From Rhodocyclaceae bacterium (lineage in GTDB: Bacteria > Pseudomonadota > Gammaproteobacteria > Burkholderiales > Usitatibacteraceae): a stretch of DNA of 44,790 nucleotides. The stretch spans positions 1-44,790 of the forward strand of contig JADCIX010000070.1 in the NCBI GenBank assembly GCA_020247545.1, given 5' to 3'. Under the pieces are notes generated by a model. The model had not been told where the DNA came from. It ran no database searches and was given only the letters and a program-made list of their open reading frames with translations. Position numbers and translations under genes: made by a program. This document shows positions 1 to 7,655 of the stretch, one piece after another (the stretch's first letter is position 1; each line of letters starts with the position of its first letter).

Positions 1-184
1 ATTGCGCATCGACCAGACCGAATAGAGCCTCATGCCGTAAAGCGACGACCAACAACGCATGCCTACTTGACAGTCCCACGTGATCAAGCCCGAGCCGCTA
101 TCCTCGAAGCGCGAAAATCGCTTAAGGTAGTGCCATGAGGGACAGACCACTATCGTTTGCCACAGCTACCTTCGCGCAATCGCA
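1..184. other. left-edge non-coding stretch
   Basis: No coding sequence, tRNA or clear terminator is visible here; any gene to the left has already ended. Bases 43-65 resemble the right-hand part of the structured repeats at 6288-6397 and 39411-39533 (a GCGACG...CCAACA.CGCA pattern), so the stretch may hold a degraded or partial third copy. That resemblance is short and tentative. Confidence 0.35.
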
Positions 185-523
185 TCACGCCGCCAGCAAC
201 AGATGCCCCACCGCCTTCTTATTCTTAGTGGGTTTAACCTTGATCTCGATGTCATAACCCAAGCGATTCAAACAATCCATGAGCTTGCGTTCAGAGATGT
301 TCTGAAACTGACCGCGCAACATCAGCGACACTTTTGCCTGGGGAAGCCCCATACGCTCGCCGGCTTCGGACTGCGTGAGGCCTAGTTGGTCAATCGCCTC
401 GCTAATTTTGATCACCAAGCCAGATTTTATTTTTAGCTTTTCAGCGTTTGGCAATTCCAGGTCAGCAAAAACATTGCCGCTGCTCTCCGTGATTTCGATG
501 CCTTCAAAGTTTCGTTTTTTCAT
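185..523 (-). CDS. HigA-like XRE-family antitoxin / transcriptional regulator
   Basis: A 112-residue protein with a helix-turn-helix of the XRE/HigA type at about residues 38-90: the segment around LGLTQSEAGERMGLPQAKVS is a typical Cro/CI helix pair. In such modules the antitoxin binds and neutralises the toxin and represses its own promoter. It lies directly downstream of a Gp49/RelE-like toxin gene and overlaps its 3' end by 20 bp; an AAGGA ribosome site lies inside the toxin gene. Toxin-before-antitoxin order is the HigBA arrangement. The C-terminal tail is lysine-rich. A free-standing regulator is possible, but the neighbour makes antitoxin the better reading. Confidence 0.85.
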   Translation of the reverse strand: MKKRNFEGIEITESSGNVFADLELPNAEKLKIKSGLVIKISEAIDQLGLTQSEAGERMGLPQAKVSLMLRGQFQNISERKLMDCLNRLGYDIEIKVKPTKNKKAVGHLLLAA

Positions 524-881
524 TTTCCATTTCCTTAGCCATTACCTCGGCTACCTTTAGTCGGCTACGGATCATGTCCATATCAGGCTTCGGTGTTGCA
601 ATACCCGCTTTACTTTTCTTCTGAAAAACGTGGAGAACAAAAACTGCTTGTTTGAACTTGACGGTGTACACCGCACGATAAGTGCCGCCTTCATCGTCCT
701 CAACAATTTCAAGGACGCCCGCGCCGCCAAAACCCTTCAATACCGTCGCATCTTTGTGTTTTTTGCCGTGCTGGGCAAAATCCAACACATGTCCAAAGAA
801 TCGCCTTACATCAGCGGGCAGTGCAAGGAGATCGCGTTTGCTGCTGCCAACCCACTCGAGACGCTTTTCTTTATCGGCCAT
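504..881 (-). CDS. HigB-like toxin (phage Gp49-like / RelE superfamily)
   Basis: A 125-residue protein resembling the phage-derived Gp49-like (DUF891, HigB) family. Family features visible are an N-terminal W-x-GSSKRDLLALP segment, a central GGTYRAVYTVKF strand pair and the following VLHVFQKKSKAG segment, where basic residues usually contact mRNA. These toxins are ribosome-dependent or RelE-fold mRNA interferases kept in check by the adjacent HTH protein. Here the antitoxin gene follows with a 20-bp overlap. The ATG at 881 has only a weak ribosome site. Toxicity is inferred from family and context. Confidence 0.85.
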   Translation of the reverse strand: MADKEKRLEWVGSSKRDLLALPADVRRFFGHVLDFAQHGKKHKDATVLKGFGGAGVLEIVEDDEGGTYRAVYTVKFKQAVFVLHVFQKKSKAGIATPKPDMDMIRSRLKVAEVMAKEMENEKTKL

Positions 882-940
882 CGAATTATTCCATAACAGG
901 TATAAAACATCAATCGCTTTTCAGAACAAGCTGCGCTCAG

Positions 941-2317
941 CTAGCCACCACGCATCGCCTCCACCGCCTGCTCCACCCGCTCCACCGCAATAATCTCCAT
1001 CCCCTCAATCTTCTGCTTTGGCTTGTTGCCCTTCGGGATGATGGCGTGGGTGAAGCCGAGTTTGGCGGCTTCTTTTAATCGCTCCTGCCCGCGCTGCACC
1101 GGCCGGACTTCACCGGCGAGGCCAACCTCACCGAACACCACATGTTTAGTTGGCAGCGGTTTGTTTCTGAGGCTGGAAACGATGGCGAGTAACACCGCCA
1201 AGTCGGCACCGGGTTCATCGATCTTCACGCCGCCCACAGCATTGATGAATACGTCTTGGTCAAAACACGCGATACCTGCATGACGGTGCAATACCGCCAA
1301 TAACATCGCGAGTCGGTTTTGCTCCAAGCCCACCGAGAGCCGCTTGGGGTTCATGTGCGCTTCATCAACCAACGCTTGAATCTCAACCAGCAATGGACGT
1401 GTGCCTTCTTGTGTGACCATCACGCAGCTGCCCGGCACATTCGAGCTGTGTGTTGAGAGGAACATCGCCGATGGGTTGGTGACTTCGCGCAGGCCCTTCT
1501 CGGTCATCGCGAATACGCCGATTTCATTCACCGCACCGAAGCGATTTTTGACCGCACGAATCAAACGAAAACTGGAGTGTGTGTCGCCTTCGAAATACAA
1601 CACGGTATCGACCATGTGCTCCAACACGCGTGGACCGGCGAGCGCGCCCTCTTTGGTCACGTGGCCGACCAACACGATGGTAGTGCCGGTGGATTTTGCA
1701 AAACGTGTGAGATGCGCCGCGCATTCGCGCACCTGTGCGACCGAGCCGGGTGCTGAGGTAAGTGCGGCGGAGTAAACGGTCTGGATGGAATCGATCACCG
1801 CGACTTGCGGTTTTTCATGACCAAGCGTGGCGAGAATTTTTTCCAGCTCAATTTCGGCGAGCAGCTTGACGTCGTGCGTATCGAGGGTTAAACGATTCGC
1901 GCGCATGGCGATTTGCTGCGGGCTTTCTTCACCGCTCACATACAGCACGCTCGATGACGCCGAGATCGCGCACAGCGCTTGCAAGAGCATGGTCGATTTG
2001 CCGATGCCGGGGTCACCACCGATCAACACCACACCACCGCTCACCAAGCCACCGCCCAGCACGCGGTCAAACTCACCGATGCCAGTAGGCTGGCGCGGGA
2101 TGTCTTGAGTCTTGACTTTACTGAGTTGGAGCACTTGGCCGCGTTCGGCATTCACGCCGGCGAGTGTCGGATGATTGGAAAAGCGATTGACGCTCGCCGT
2201 CTCGGCAACTGATTCAACGAGTGTGTTCCAGGCATTGCAGTGCGGGCACTGCCCCTGCCACTTTGGCGATTGGCCGCCGCATTCGGTGCAGGAGTAGATT
2301 GTTTTGGGTTTGGCCAT
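941..2317 (-). CDS. radA: DNA repair protein RadA
   Basis: A 458-residue protein of normal length for RadA (Sms), the RecA-like helicase that processes branch-migration and recombination intermediates. The order of motifs is canonical: an N-terminal four-cysteine zinc finger (C10, C13, C24, C27), a Walker A loop GDPGIGKST at residues 101-109, the RadA-specific KNRFG motif in the middle, and a C-terminal Lon-protease-like domain with GVKIDEPGADLAVLLAI and the GEVGLAGEVRPV segment. It follows alr and a membrane-protein gene on the same strand; the dnaB-alr-radA order is common in betaproteobacteria. The start is ATG at 2317. Confidence 0.97.
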   Translation of the reverse strand: MAKPKTIYSCTECGGQSPKWQGQCPHCNAWNTLVESVAETASVNRFSNHPTLAGVNAERGQVLQLSKVKTQDIPRQPTGIGEFDRVLGGGLVSGGVVLIGGDPGIGKSTMLLQALCAISASSSVLYVSGEESPQQIAMRANRLTLDTHDVKLLAEIELEKILATLGHEKPQVAVIDSIQTVYSAALTSAPGSVAQVRECAAHLTRFAKSTGTTIVLVGHVTKEGALAGPRVLEHMVDTVLYFEGDTHSSFRLIRAVKNRFGAVNEIGVFAMTEKGLREVTNPSAMFLSTHSSNVPGSCVMVTQEGTRPLLVEIQALVDEAHMNPKRLSVGLEQNRLAMLLAVLHRHAGIACFDQDVFINAVGGVKIDEPGADLAVLLAIVSSLRNKPLPTKHVVFGEVGLAGEVRPVQRGQERLKEAAKLGFTHAIIPKGNKPKQKIEGMEIIAVERVEQAVEAMRGG

Positions 2318-2373
2318 GTGTCAGCGAGTGTGGGAAAGGAGGATAACTGTTAATGTATACAGTATCGCAGAAA

Positions 2374-3291
2374 TCACCGCAATAACCTCTCAATGACTTG
2401 CCCGGCTGACTGCACTTCCGGCAAATAGAGATTGCAATAGACCGCGAAGCCCATTGCCACGGTTGAGACGACCACAAAGGGTAGCCACGTACGTTTGAAG
2501 AGCGCCCATGCCCAATTTGCCGAATCGACGGCTCGCACCCCAGCCGCCAAGCGTGAGCCAAGCAATACTTCGAATACCACTTCCGCAAGAATGACGGGGG
2601 CTTGGTAGACCACGTAGGTCGCGGCACCAAACACCACAAACAACACAACCGCCAGCAGAATGCCTGCGATCACCAGTGCGCAGCCTCCCTCGTCTCCGAC
2701 GTCTGCCACGCCGATGTCGGGTAGGCTGATATCGCCAGGGGCACTACCGCCGGAGGAGTCATAGGGTATGTTGAGGTTTGGTGCCGACAACGGTTGATCC
2801 CAGCCGCCGGCCGCCCCTCCCCCATCAAACGAGCCCCCCTTTCCGACGAAGGTCTCTGCTGCGGTAGTGCCACCGTCGCCGAGATTGATGTTTGGAATGA
2901 AGTCGAGCGGTGCATCACCGTGAAACTCGTTTCGATTCCGTTCCTGCTGCGCTCGCAGATGGCGGCCGAATTTGGAGAGGTGCAGCCAAACCCACACCCC
3001 GATAAAGAATGTGCCGTACGCAACGATAAGCGCGAGCGCATAACGAACCCACATCTCAACCACACCAACGCTCAGCAATCCTTTGGTGACGAGCAATGCC
3101 GCTGCGACGCACGTCGCCACGATCAGAAACATGTGGAAGCGCGTTGCGTAGTCGCGCTTGATGCTGTGCGCCAGTGCTCCTGGAGATGTTTCTAGTACGG
3201 TTTCGATGTTTGGCGGCGGAGGTTGCAAACTTGCTGAACGCGATGCGCTGGTCGTGGTGTGAGTCGGTTTAGTCGGTCGCGTGCCGCTCAC
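2374..3291 (-). CDS. unrecognised membrane protein with a glycine-rich centre
   Basis: I do not recognise a family. The reading frame is open from an ATG at 3330, but a GTG at 3291 is the better start: it shares its bases with the alr stop (GTGA) and has a GGAGG four bases upstream, giving about 305 residues. The protein has a serine/threonine/proline-rich N-terminus, two hydrophobic segments around residues 55-100, a long Gly/Asp-rich stretch, a third hydrophobic region (VIAGILLAVVLFVVF and onward) and a fourth near the C-terminus (FVVVSTVAMGFAVY). It is sandwiched between alr and radA and probably co-transcribed. The glycine-rich stretch next to a membrane segment recalls low-complexity loops of envelope proteins, but no function can be assigned. 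Confidence 0.75.
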   Translation of the reverse strand: MSGTRPTKPTHTTTSASRSASLQPPPPNIETVLETSPGALAHSIKRDYATRFHMFLIVATCVAAALLVTKGLLSVGVVEMWVRYALALIVAYGTFFIGVWVWLHLSKFGRHLRAQQERNRNEFHGDAPLDFIPNINLGDGGTTAAETFVGKGGSFDGGGAAGGWDQPLSAPNLNIPYDSSGGSAPGDISLPDIGVADVGDEGGCALVIAGILLAVVLFVVFGAATYVVYQAPVILAEVVFEVLLGSRLAAGVRAVDSANWAWALFKRTWLPFVVVSTVAMGFAVYCNLYLPEVQSAGQVIERLLR

Positions 3292-4391
3292 TCGACCTCC
3301 ACCACCGGCACTCTCGGCGCCAGCGCGCAAAAGAGCTCATAGGCGACTGTGCCAGCGGCAGTGGCGACTTCATCCGCCGGCAATCCCTCACCCCACAGGC
3401 ATACGGGCGCACCGACTTTGGCATGCGGAATATCGGTGAGGTCAACGACCAACATGTCCATCGACACACGGCCGATGGTACGGGTGCGTTTACCGCTGAC
3501 AACCACCGGTGTGCCGCGCTCATTGGTCCCCGGTGCATGACGCGGATAACCATCGGCGTAACCACAGGCCACGATACCCACCCGCATTTTCTTTTGCGCG
3601 ATGTAGCTGGCACCGTAACCGACCACGTCCCCCTTCTCCAGCGTTTGCACGCCGATGATCTCGGAGCGCAACGTCATCACCGCCTTCAATCCGATGTCTT
3701 CGGCGCTACGTTCTGCAAACGGCGACGAACCGTAAAGCATGATGCCCGGCCGCACCCAGTCGAGATGCGTCTTTTGAAAGCGCAACAACGCGGCGGAGTT
3801 TGCGACACTTTGTGTAAAGCCTTTTTTGGCGAGCGCGGATTTCGCTGATTTCACGATTTCTTCAAAACGTTTCATCTGCCAAGCCACACCTTGCACGCCA
3901 TCAGCGGTGGCGAAGTGTGTCATCAGCGTCACCTTGCCAAAGTTTTTGTGTGTCGCGGCTAAGCCGATCGCAAAACCTGACATCGGCCCTGAAATACCCA
4001 AGCGGTTCATGCCGGTATTGAATTTCAGAAACACATCAAGCGGCGCTTGGATATCGGCATCGGCGAGTTGTTTGGCGGCTTCGACATCACGAATGGAGGT
4101 GGTGAGGTTGTAGTTGGCGAAGATATTGATTTCTTCTTCACCAAAAAAACCTTCGAGCATTAGGATAGGAGACTCGACGCCGAGTTTGCGAAGCTGAATG
4201 GCGGAATCGAGTTCGAGTGTGGCGAAGCCATCCGCATCTTTCAGCACTCGTGCGACACGCGTGAGGCCATGTCCGTAGGCGTTGGCTTTGACGACGGCAA
4301 AGACTTTTGATTGCGGCGCGGTGCGCTTGGCCAACGCGTAGTTGTGTGCGATGGCGGAAAGTGAGATGTCGGCGCGGAGGGGACGGGTCAT
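3288..4391 (-). CDS. alr: alanine racemase
   Basis: A 367-residue PLP enzyme interconverting L- and D-alanine for peptidoglycan. The PLP-binding lysine is K35 in the motif VVKANAYGHG. The C-terminal half carries the GYGASY segment and the CGYADGYPR motif followed by GRVSMDMLVVD, all typical of Alr. Its length matches the family. It is downstream of dnaB on the same strand, separated by 249 bp, and its stop overlaps the GTG start of the next gene. The start is the ATG at 4391. Confidence 0.97.
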   Translation of the reverse strand: MTRPLRADISLSAIAHNYALAKRTAPQSKVFAVVKANAYGHGLTRVARVLKDADGFATLELDSAIQLRKLGVESPILMLEGFFGEEEINIFANYNLTTSIRDVEAAKQLADADIQAPLDVFLKFNTGMNRLGISGPMSGFAIGLAATHKNFGKVTLMTHFATADGVQGVAWQMKRFEEIVKSAKSALAKKGFTQSVANSAALLRFQKTHLDWVRPGIMLYGSSPFAERSAEDIGLKAVMTLRSEIIGVQTLEKGDVVGYGASYIAQKKMRVGIVACGYADGYPRHAPGTNERGTPVVVSGKRTRTIGRVSMDMLVVDLTDIPHAKVGAPVCLWGEGLPADEVATAAGTVAYELFCALAPRVPVVEVE

Positions 4392-4640
4392 CGGCGCTTC
4401 AAATGGGCACTGCCATGCCGAACGATTTTGTGAGGCATCTCATCCGGCAGCGCAAAGGCACTGCAAACCCATTCCCTAACTCGACGGGATGAGATTCCTC
4501 GCGTGGCTCGGAATGACATTTTTTGAAATCGAAGTCTGTCATCGGCAATAAGTCAGAACGAAGTTAGATTCCGGGCGAAATGGCCGATGAAGCGGGCCAC
4601 GCTGTCCGCGGCGACAGAAATTTGCGTTTCCTCGCGCAGA
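4392..4640. other. alr-dnaB intergenic region with an imperfect palindrome
   Basis: There is no gene in this 249-bp gap. Bases 4491-4518 contain an imperfect palindrome whose arms ATTCC/GGAAT (4494-4514) pair with two internal mismatches and are followed by ATGACATTTTTT. The string resembles a dispersed repeat I have seen in many bacterial genomes, with a GATTCCTCG...CTCGGAATGACA pattern. It is not a standard terminator for dnaB, which reads the other way. Confidence 0.5.
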
Positions 4641-6047
4641 TTAATACCCGCCTCCACCACCACTCGCGTGATTCTCAAACCGCGTGTTCTGCCCAACAAA
4701 GGTCAAGCGCACCGTACCAATCGGGCCGTTACGTTGTTTGCCGATAATGATCTCGGCCGTGCCCTTGTCCGGCGTCTCGGGGTTGTAGACCTCATCACGG
4801 TAAATAAAGATGATGACGTCGGCATCTTGCTCGATAGCGCCCGATTCGCGAAGGTCCGACATGACGGGGCGTTTGTTGGGGCGCTGCTCCAGCGAGCGGT
4901 TCAGCTGCGAAAGGGCTACCACCGGTACTTTTAATTCCTTTGCCAGCGCTTTCAACGAACGCGAGATTTCGGAAATCTCCGTCGCGCGATTCTCCCCCGA
5001 GCCGGTCGATGACATCAGCTGCAGGTAGTCAACCACAATCAACCCGAGGCCGTCGTACATGCGCCACATGCGGCGTGCGCGGGCGCGAAGTTCCAGCGCG
5101 TTTAGTGCTGGCGTTTCATCAATGTGAATTGGCGCGGTGTTAAGTTTCACCATCGCTTGGTTCAGGCGATCCCAGTCGCGTGCGTCGAGCTGACCGGTAC
5201 GCAATTTTTGCTGATCAACTTTTGAGATCGACGACAGAAAACGATTGGCGATCTGTGTACCGCCCATCTCCATCGAGTAAATCAGTACTGGCAATCCCAA
5301 GTTCACGGCGACGTGTTCAGCGAGGTTCAAACTGAAGGCAGTTTTCCCCATCGAGGGTCTTCCAGCAACGATGATGAGATCACCGTCCTGCATGCCGGAA
5401 GTCATGTTGTCGAGATCAACAAAGCCGGTCTCCTTACCAACAACCGCCGTTGGGTTCTTGGATAACTCGTCGAGACGTGTCATCACTTCGCCAAGCAGAT
5501 CCTCCATCGATTGGAAGCCCTGCGAATTCTTGCGGCCCATTTCGGCGATATCGAAGATCTTCTTCTCGGCATCATCGAGCAACTGACGCGCCTCACGACC
5601 ACTCGGTGAGTAGGAAGAATCCGCGATCTCTTCACCGGCACGCGCAAGGGAGCGCATGATCGAACGTTCACGCACGATCTCCGCATACAGGCGAATGTTC
5701 GCCGCCGATGGCGTGCCTTCGGAGAGATTCTGCAGGTAATTGATACCGCCGATGTTTTGTAACTCACCGGCAAGTTGCAGCGATTCGGCAACGGTCAACA
5801 CGTCGGCTGGCTTGTTCTGCTCGATCAGCCGCGAGATGGCGCGATAGATCTTGCGGTGATCGTCGCGATAGAAGTCGACGTCGGCGACCATATCGCCGAT
5901 ACGATCCCACGCCTCGTTATTGAGCAGCAGGCCGCCCAACACGGATTGTTCGGCTTCGATGGAGTGTGGAGGAAGCTTCAGCGAAGAAACGACGCTGTCG
6001 GTTCCATAATGCGGCTGCGGGGATGATTGGGAGAATACAGAAGCCAT
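4641..6047 (-). CDS. dnaB: replicative DNA helicase DnaB
   Basis: A 468-residue hexameric helicase that unwinds DNA at the replication fork. It has the N-terminal primase-interacting domain (residues about 20-125, with the EAEQSVLGGLL start), a linker, and a RecA-like ATPase domain with Walker A GRPSMGKTA at 229-237, a Walker B-type LIVVDYLQLM, and the SQLNRSLE.R..KRP.MSDLRESG.IEQDAD signature. It ends in a Gly-rich tail (SGGGGGY). The start ATG at 6047 lacks a good ribosome site. Its upstream region contains two perfect inverted DnaA boxes, one inside a candidate promoter spacer (annotated separately). Confidence 0.98.
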   Translation of the reverse strand: MASVFSQSSPQPHYGTDSVVSSLKLPPHSIEAEQSVLGGLLLNNEAWDRIGDMVADVDFYRDDHRKIYRAISRLIEQNKPADVLTVAESLQLAGELQNIGGINYLQNLSEGTPSAANIRLYAEIVRERSIMRSLARAGEEIADSSYSPSGREARQLLDDAEKKIFDIAEMGRKNSQGFQSMEDLLGEVMTRLDELSKNPTAVVGKETGFVDLDNMTSGMQDGDLIIVAGRPSMGKTAFSLNLAEHVAVNLGLPVLIYSMEMGGTQIANRFLSSISKVDQQKLRTGQLDARDWDRLNQAMVKLNTAPIHIDETPALNALELRARARRMWRMYDGLGLIVVDYLQLMSSTGSGENRATEISEISRSLKALAKELKVPVVALSQLNRSLEQRPNKRPVMSDLRESGAIEQDADVIIFIYRDEVYNPETPDKGTAEIIIGKQRNGPIGTVRLTFVGQNTRFENHASGGGGGY

Positions 6048-6118
6048 TGTTTTTATGGGGTATTTTCTGGCGTTGACGAGAGATAACTGGAGGATGTGAA
6101 ACCTACGAGACCAACGCT

Positions 6119-6147
6119 ATTCTGCGCCTAGAGTTATCCACATTCAA
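6119..6147 (-). promoter_or_regulatory. candidate sigma-70 promoter of dnaB
   Basis: On the minus strand TTGAAT (6147-6142) and CAGAAT (6124-6119) are separated by exactly 17 bp. Each matches the -35/-10 consensus at four of six positions, predicting a transcript start near 6111 and a leader of about 64 bases. A DnaA box lies in the spacer directly beside the -35 element. This is a by-eye prediction. Confidence 0.4.
6134..6142 (+). promoter_or_regulatory. DnaA box (perfect TTATCCACA)
   Basis: This is an exact match to the high-affinity DnaA box, 87 bp upstream of the dnaB start and inside the spacer of the candidate promoter. Together with the inverted box at 6180-6188 it suggests that DnaA controls dnaB expression. 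It is unlikely to be an origin: no AT-rich unwinding region or box cluster accompanies it. Confidence 0.6.
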
Positions 6148-6179
6148 TGCACAAGTCGGTGTTTTTTCGTCTGATAACC

Positions 6180-6188
6180 TGTGGATAA
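6180..6188 (-). promoter_or_regulatory. second DnaA box, inverted (TTATCCACA on minus strand)
   Basis: The plus strand reads TGTGGATAA, the exact complement of the consensus box, 37 bp from the first box and facing it. It lies upstream of the candidate -35 element of dnaB. Confidence 0.55.
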
Positions 6189-6216
6189 GTTTCGCCGACG
6201 TTGCGCCTGCGGAAAC

Positions 6217-6245
6217 AAAAACGCCGGTCAGCGACCGGCGTTTTT
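6217..6245 (-). terminator. rho-independent terminator of the rpsF-rpsR-rplI operon
   Basis: A perfect 13-bp hairpin: the AAAAACGCCGGTC arm, an AGC loop, then the GACCGGCGTTTTT arm. The A and T runs at both ends let it work in either direction, but only the ribosomal-protein operon reads into it, 160 bp after rplI. Confidence 0.85.
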
Positions 6246-6287
6246 ATGATGCATCTACAAGCAGCTGACTTCGCGCTATAGCGAGTA

Positions 6288-6397
6288 TTTGGGCGTCAGG
6301 CAAGGCACGAGGAAGTTTTGCGCAGCGACATTACCGTTTTGGGTAATGAGCGAGCAAAAACGACGAGCAACGCCTATCGTAACTGAAGACGCTCAAA
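6288..6397. repeat. structured palindromic repeat, copy 1
   Basis: A 110-bp element bounded by a 10-bp inverted repeat with one mismatch (TTTGGGCGTC at 6288-6297, GACGCTCAAA at 6388-6397). Inside are CAAGGCACGAGGA, an outer stem TTTTGC/GCAAAA (6316-6321/6354-6359) and a central 7-bp hairpin CATTACC/GGTAATG (6329-6335/6342-6348). The hairpin is flanked on both sides by AGCGA, and CGACGAGCAACGCC follows. The same plan occurs in the insert at 39411-39533 with different stem bases. It contains no coding sequence and ends 9 bp from the rplI stop. Confidence 0.6.
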
Positions 6398-6406
6398 GAC
6401 AAAGCT

Positions 6407-6859
6407 TTATACGTGTTCGCCGAGGACTGAGACTGTAATGTGAGCTTTGACATCGGTGTGTAGGTTTAGCGTGAGCGGGAAGTCACCAATGGTCTTCAAC
6501 GGTCCGTTAGGCATCACAACTTCGCCCTTCTTCACGTCAAAGCCTTGTTTGGTCAACGCCTCGGCGATGTCCGAGTTCGTCACCGAACCGAACAAACGAC
6601 CGTCAACGCCAGCCTTCTGCGTCACTTGCACCATGTAACCTTCGAGCTTCTCACCGCGGCCAACTGCGGCTGCGTGAATTTCCGCGGCTTTCTTTTCCAG
6701 CTCAGCACGTTTGGCTTCGAACTCTGCCTTGGCAGATTGGGTGGCACGTTTCGCTTTGCCTTGTGGGATCAGAAAGTTACGCGCGTAGCCGTTTTTGACA
6801 TTCACGACATCACCGAGCGAACCAAGGTTTACAACTTTTTCCATCAAAATGATCTGCAT
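6407..6859 (-). CDS. rplI: 50S ribosomal protein bL9
   Basis: A 150-residue protein of normal bL9 length. The N-terminal domain [32 protein letters not shown] (shown in part by its GYARNFLIP motif), the long connecting helix rich in Lys/Glu/Ala, and the C-terminal domain with [14 protein letters not shown] are all present. bL9 reaches from the L1 region across neighbouring ribosomes and helps maintain the reading frame. It is the last gene of rpsF-rpsR-rplI, 23 bp after rpsR, and has an AGGAGA ribosome site. Confidence 0.97.
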   Translation of the reverse strand: MQIILMEKVVNLGSLGDVVNVKNGYARNFLIPQGKAKRATQSAKAEFEAKRAELEKKAAEIHAAAVGRGEKLEGYMVQVTQKAGVDGRLFGSVTNSDIAEALTKQGFDVKKGEVVMPNGPLKTIGDFPLTLNLHTDVKAHITVSVLGEHV

Positions 6860-6882
6860 GTTTTTCTCCTAGTCCGTTCTGC

Positions 6883-7176
6883 TTAGCGATTTGGGTGCAG
6901 ATCGGTGTAGTGCAGCAACGCCAAGAAGCGTGCGCGCTTGATCGCAACATCCAGCTGGCGCTGATACTTGGCTTTGGTGCCGGTAATACGCGCTGGGATG
7001 ATCTTGCCGTTTTCATTGACAAAATCTTTCAAGACACCGATGTCTTTGTAGTCGATTTGTACAACTTTTTCGGCGGTGAAACGGCAGAACTTCTTACGAC
7101 GGAACAATCCACGATTTGGATTGCGTTTGTCATCTTTCTTATTATCCTTACCGCGGCGGGGTCCGGGACGTGGCAT
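6883..7176 (-). CDS. rpsR: 30S ribosomal protein bS18
   Basis: A 97-residue protein, somewhat longer than the usual 75-80 because of an N-terminal basic extension ([17 protein letters not shown]). The conserved core is clear: RRKKFCRFT, then [13 protein letters not shown], and the signature [19 protein letters not shown] followed by [12 protein letters not shown]. bS18 pairs with bS6 on the 30S platform. It lies 56 bp after rpsF with an AGAGG ribosome site. No priB gene separates it from rpsF. Confidence 0.97.
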   Translation of the reverse strand: MPRPGPRRGKDNKKDDKRNPNRGLFRRKKFCRFTAEKVVQIDYKDIGVLKDFVNENGKIIPARITGTKAKYQRQLDVAIKRARFLALLHYTDLHPNR

Positions 7177-7232
7177 GTTTAACCTCTTTAATTAGTGTGT
7201 TGAGAATAGAAGGGGCGCTAAGTCTTGTGTGA

Positions 7233-7604
7233 CTAAGCAGCAGCCGCTTCTTTAGGCGCATCCTTGACATCAACCGACTTCGACTTCTCTTCTTTCATCA
7301 TCGGTGATGGTGCAACTTCAGCGGCATCTTTGGACACGGTGAGGTGACGAAGAACGGCGTCGTTGAACTTGAATGCGTGCTCGAGCTCTTCCAGGGTGGT
7401 CTGGTTGATCTCGATGTTCATCAACACATAGTGGGCTTTGAACACTTTGGCGATCGGGTAAGCCATCTGGCGACGGCCCCAATCTTCAATGCGATGGACT
7501 TTGCCACCACCTTGAGAGACCAGTGCTTTGTAGCGCTCGATCATGGCGGGAACTTGCTCGCTTTGATCCGGGTGCACAATAAAAACGATTTCATAATGGC
7601 GCAT
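7233..7604 (-). CDS. rpsF: 30S ribosomal protein bS6
   Basis: A 123-residue protein. The start is the ATG at 7604 ([18 protein letters not shown]), chosen because it is the conserved bS6 N-terminus and is preceded by AAGGAG; an upstream in-frame start at 7628 would add eight unconserved residues. The [16 protein letters not shown] segment and YVLMNIE strand are typical. The C-terminal tail is Lys/Glu/Ala-rich, as in many bS6 proteins. It is the first gene of the rpsF-rpsR-rplI operon. Confidence 0.97.
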   Translation of the reverse strand: MRHYEIVFIVHPDQSEQVPAMIERYKALVSQGGGKVHRIEDWGRRQMAYPIAKVFKAHYVLMNIEINQTTLEELEHAFKFNDAVLRHLTVSKDAAEVAPSPMMKEEKSKSVDVKDAPKEAAAA

Positions 7605-7631
7605 AAAATCTCCTTCTGGGTCAGGCACTTA

Positions 7632-7655
7632 CGTGAAAATTACGTGAATTTCACG
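7632..7655. promoter_or_regulatory. palindromic leader/promoter element upstream of rpsF
   Basis: A perfect 13-bp palindrome CGTGAATTTCACG (7643-7655) follows another half-site CGTGAAA (7632-7638) 11 bp earlier, 28-51 bp upstream of rpsF. It could be an operator or part of the folded leader through which S6:S18 represses its own operon in other bacteria. I could not fit the known S6:S18 leader structure to it. Confidence 0.35.

Noticed and set aside
6119-6188. replication origin at the DnaA boxes
   Set aside because: Only two boxes, no AT-rich unwinding element, and neighbours are not dnaA, dnaN or gidA; regulation of dnaB is more likely.
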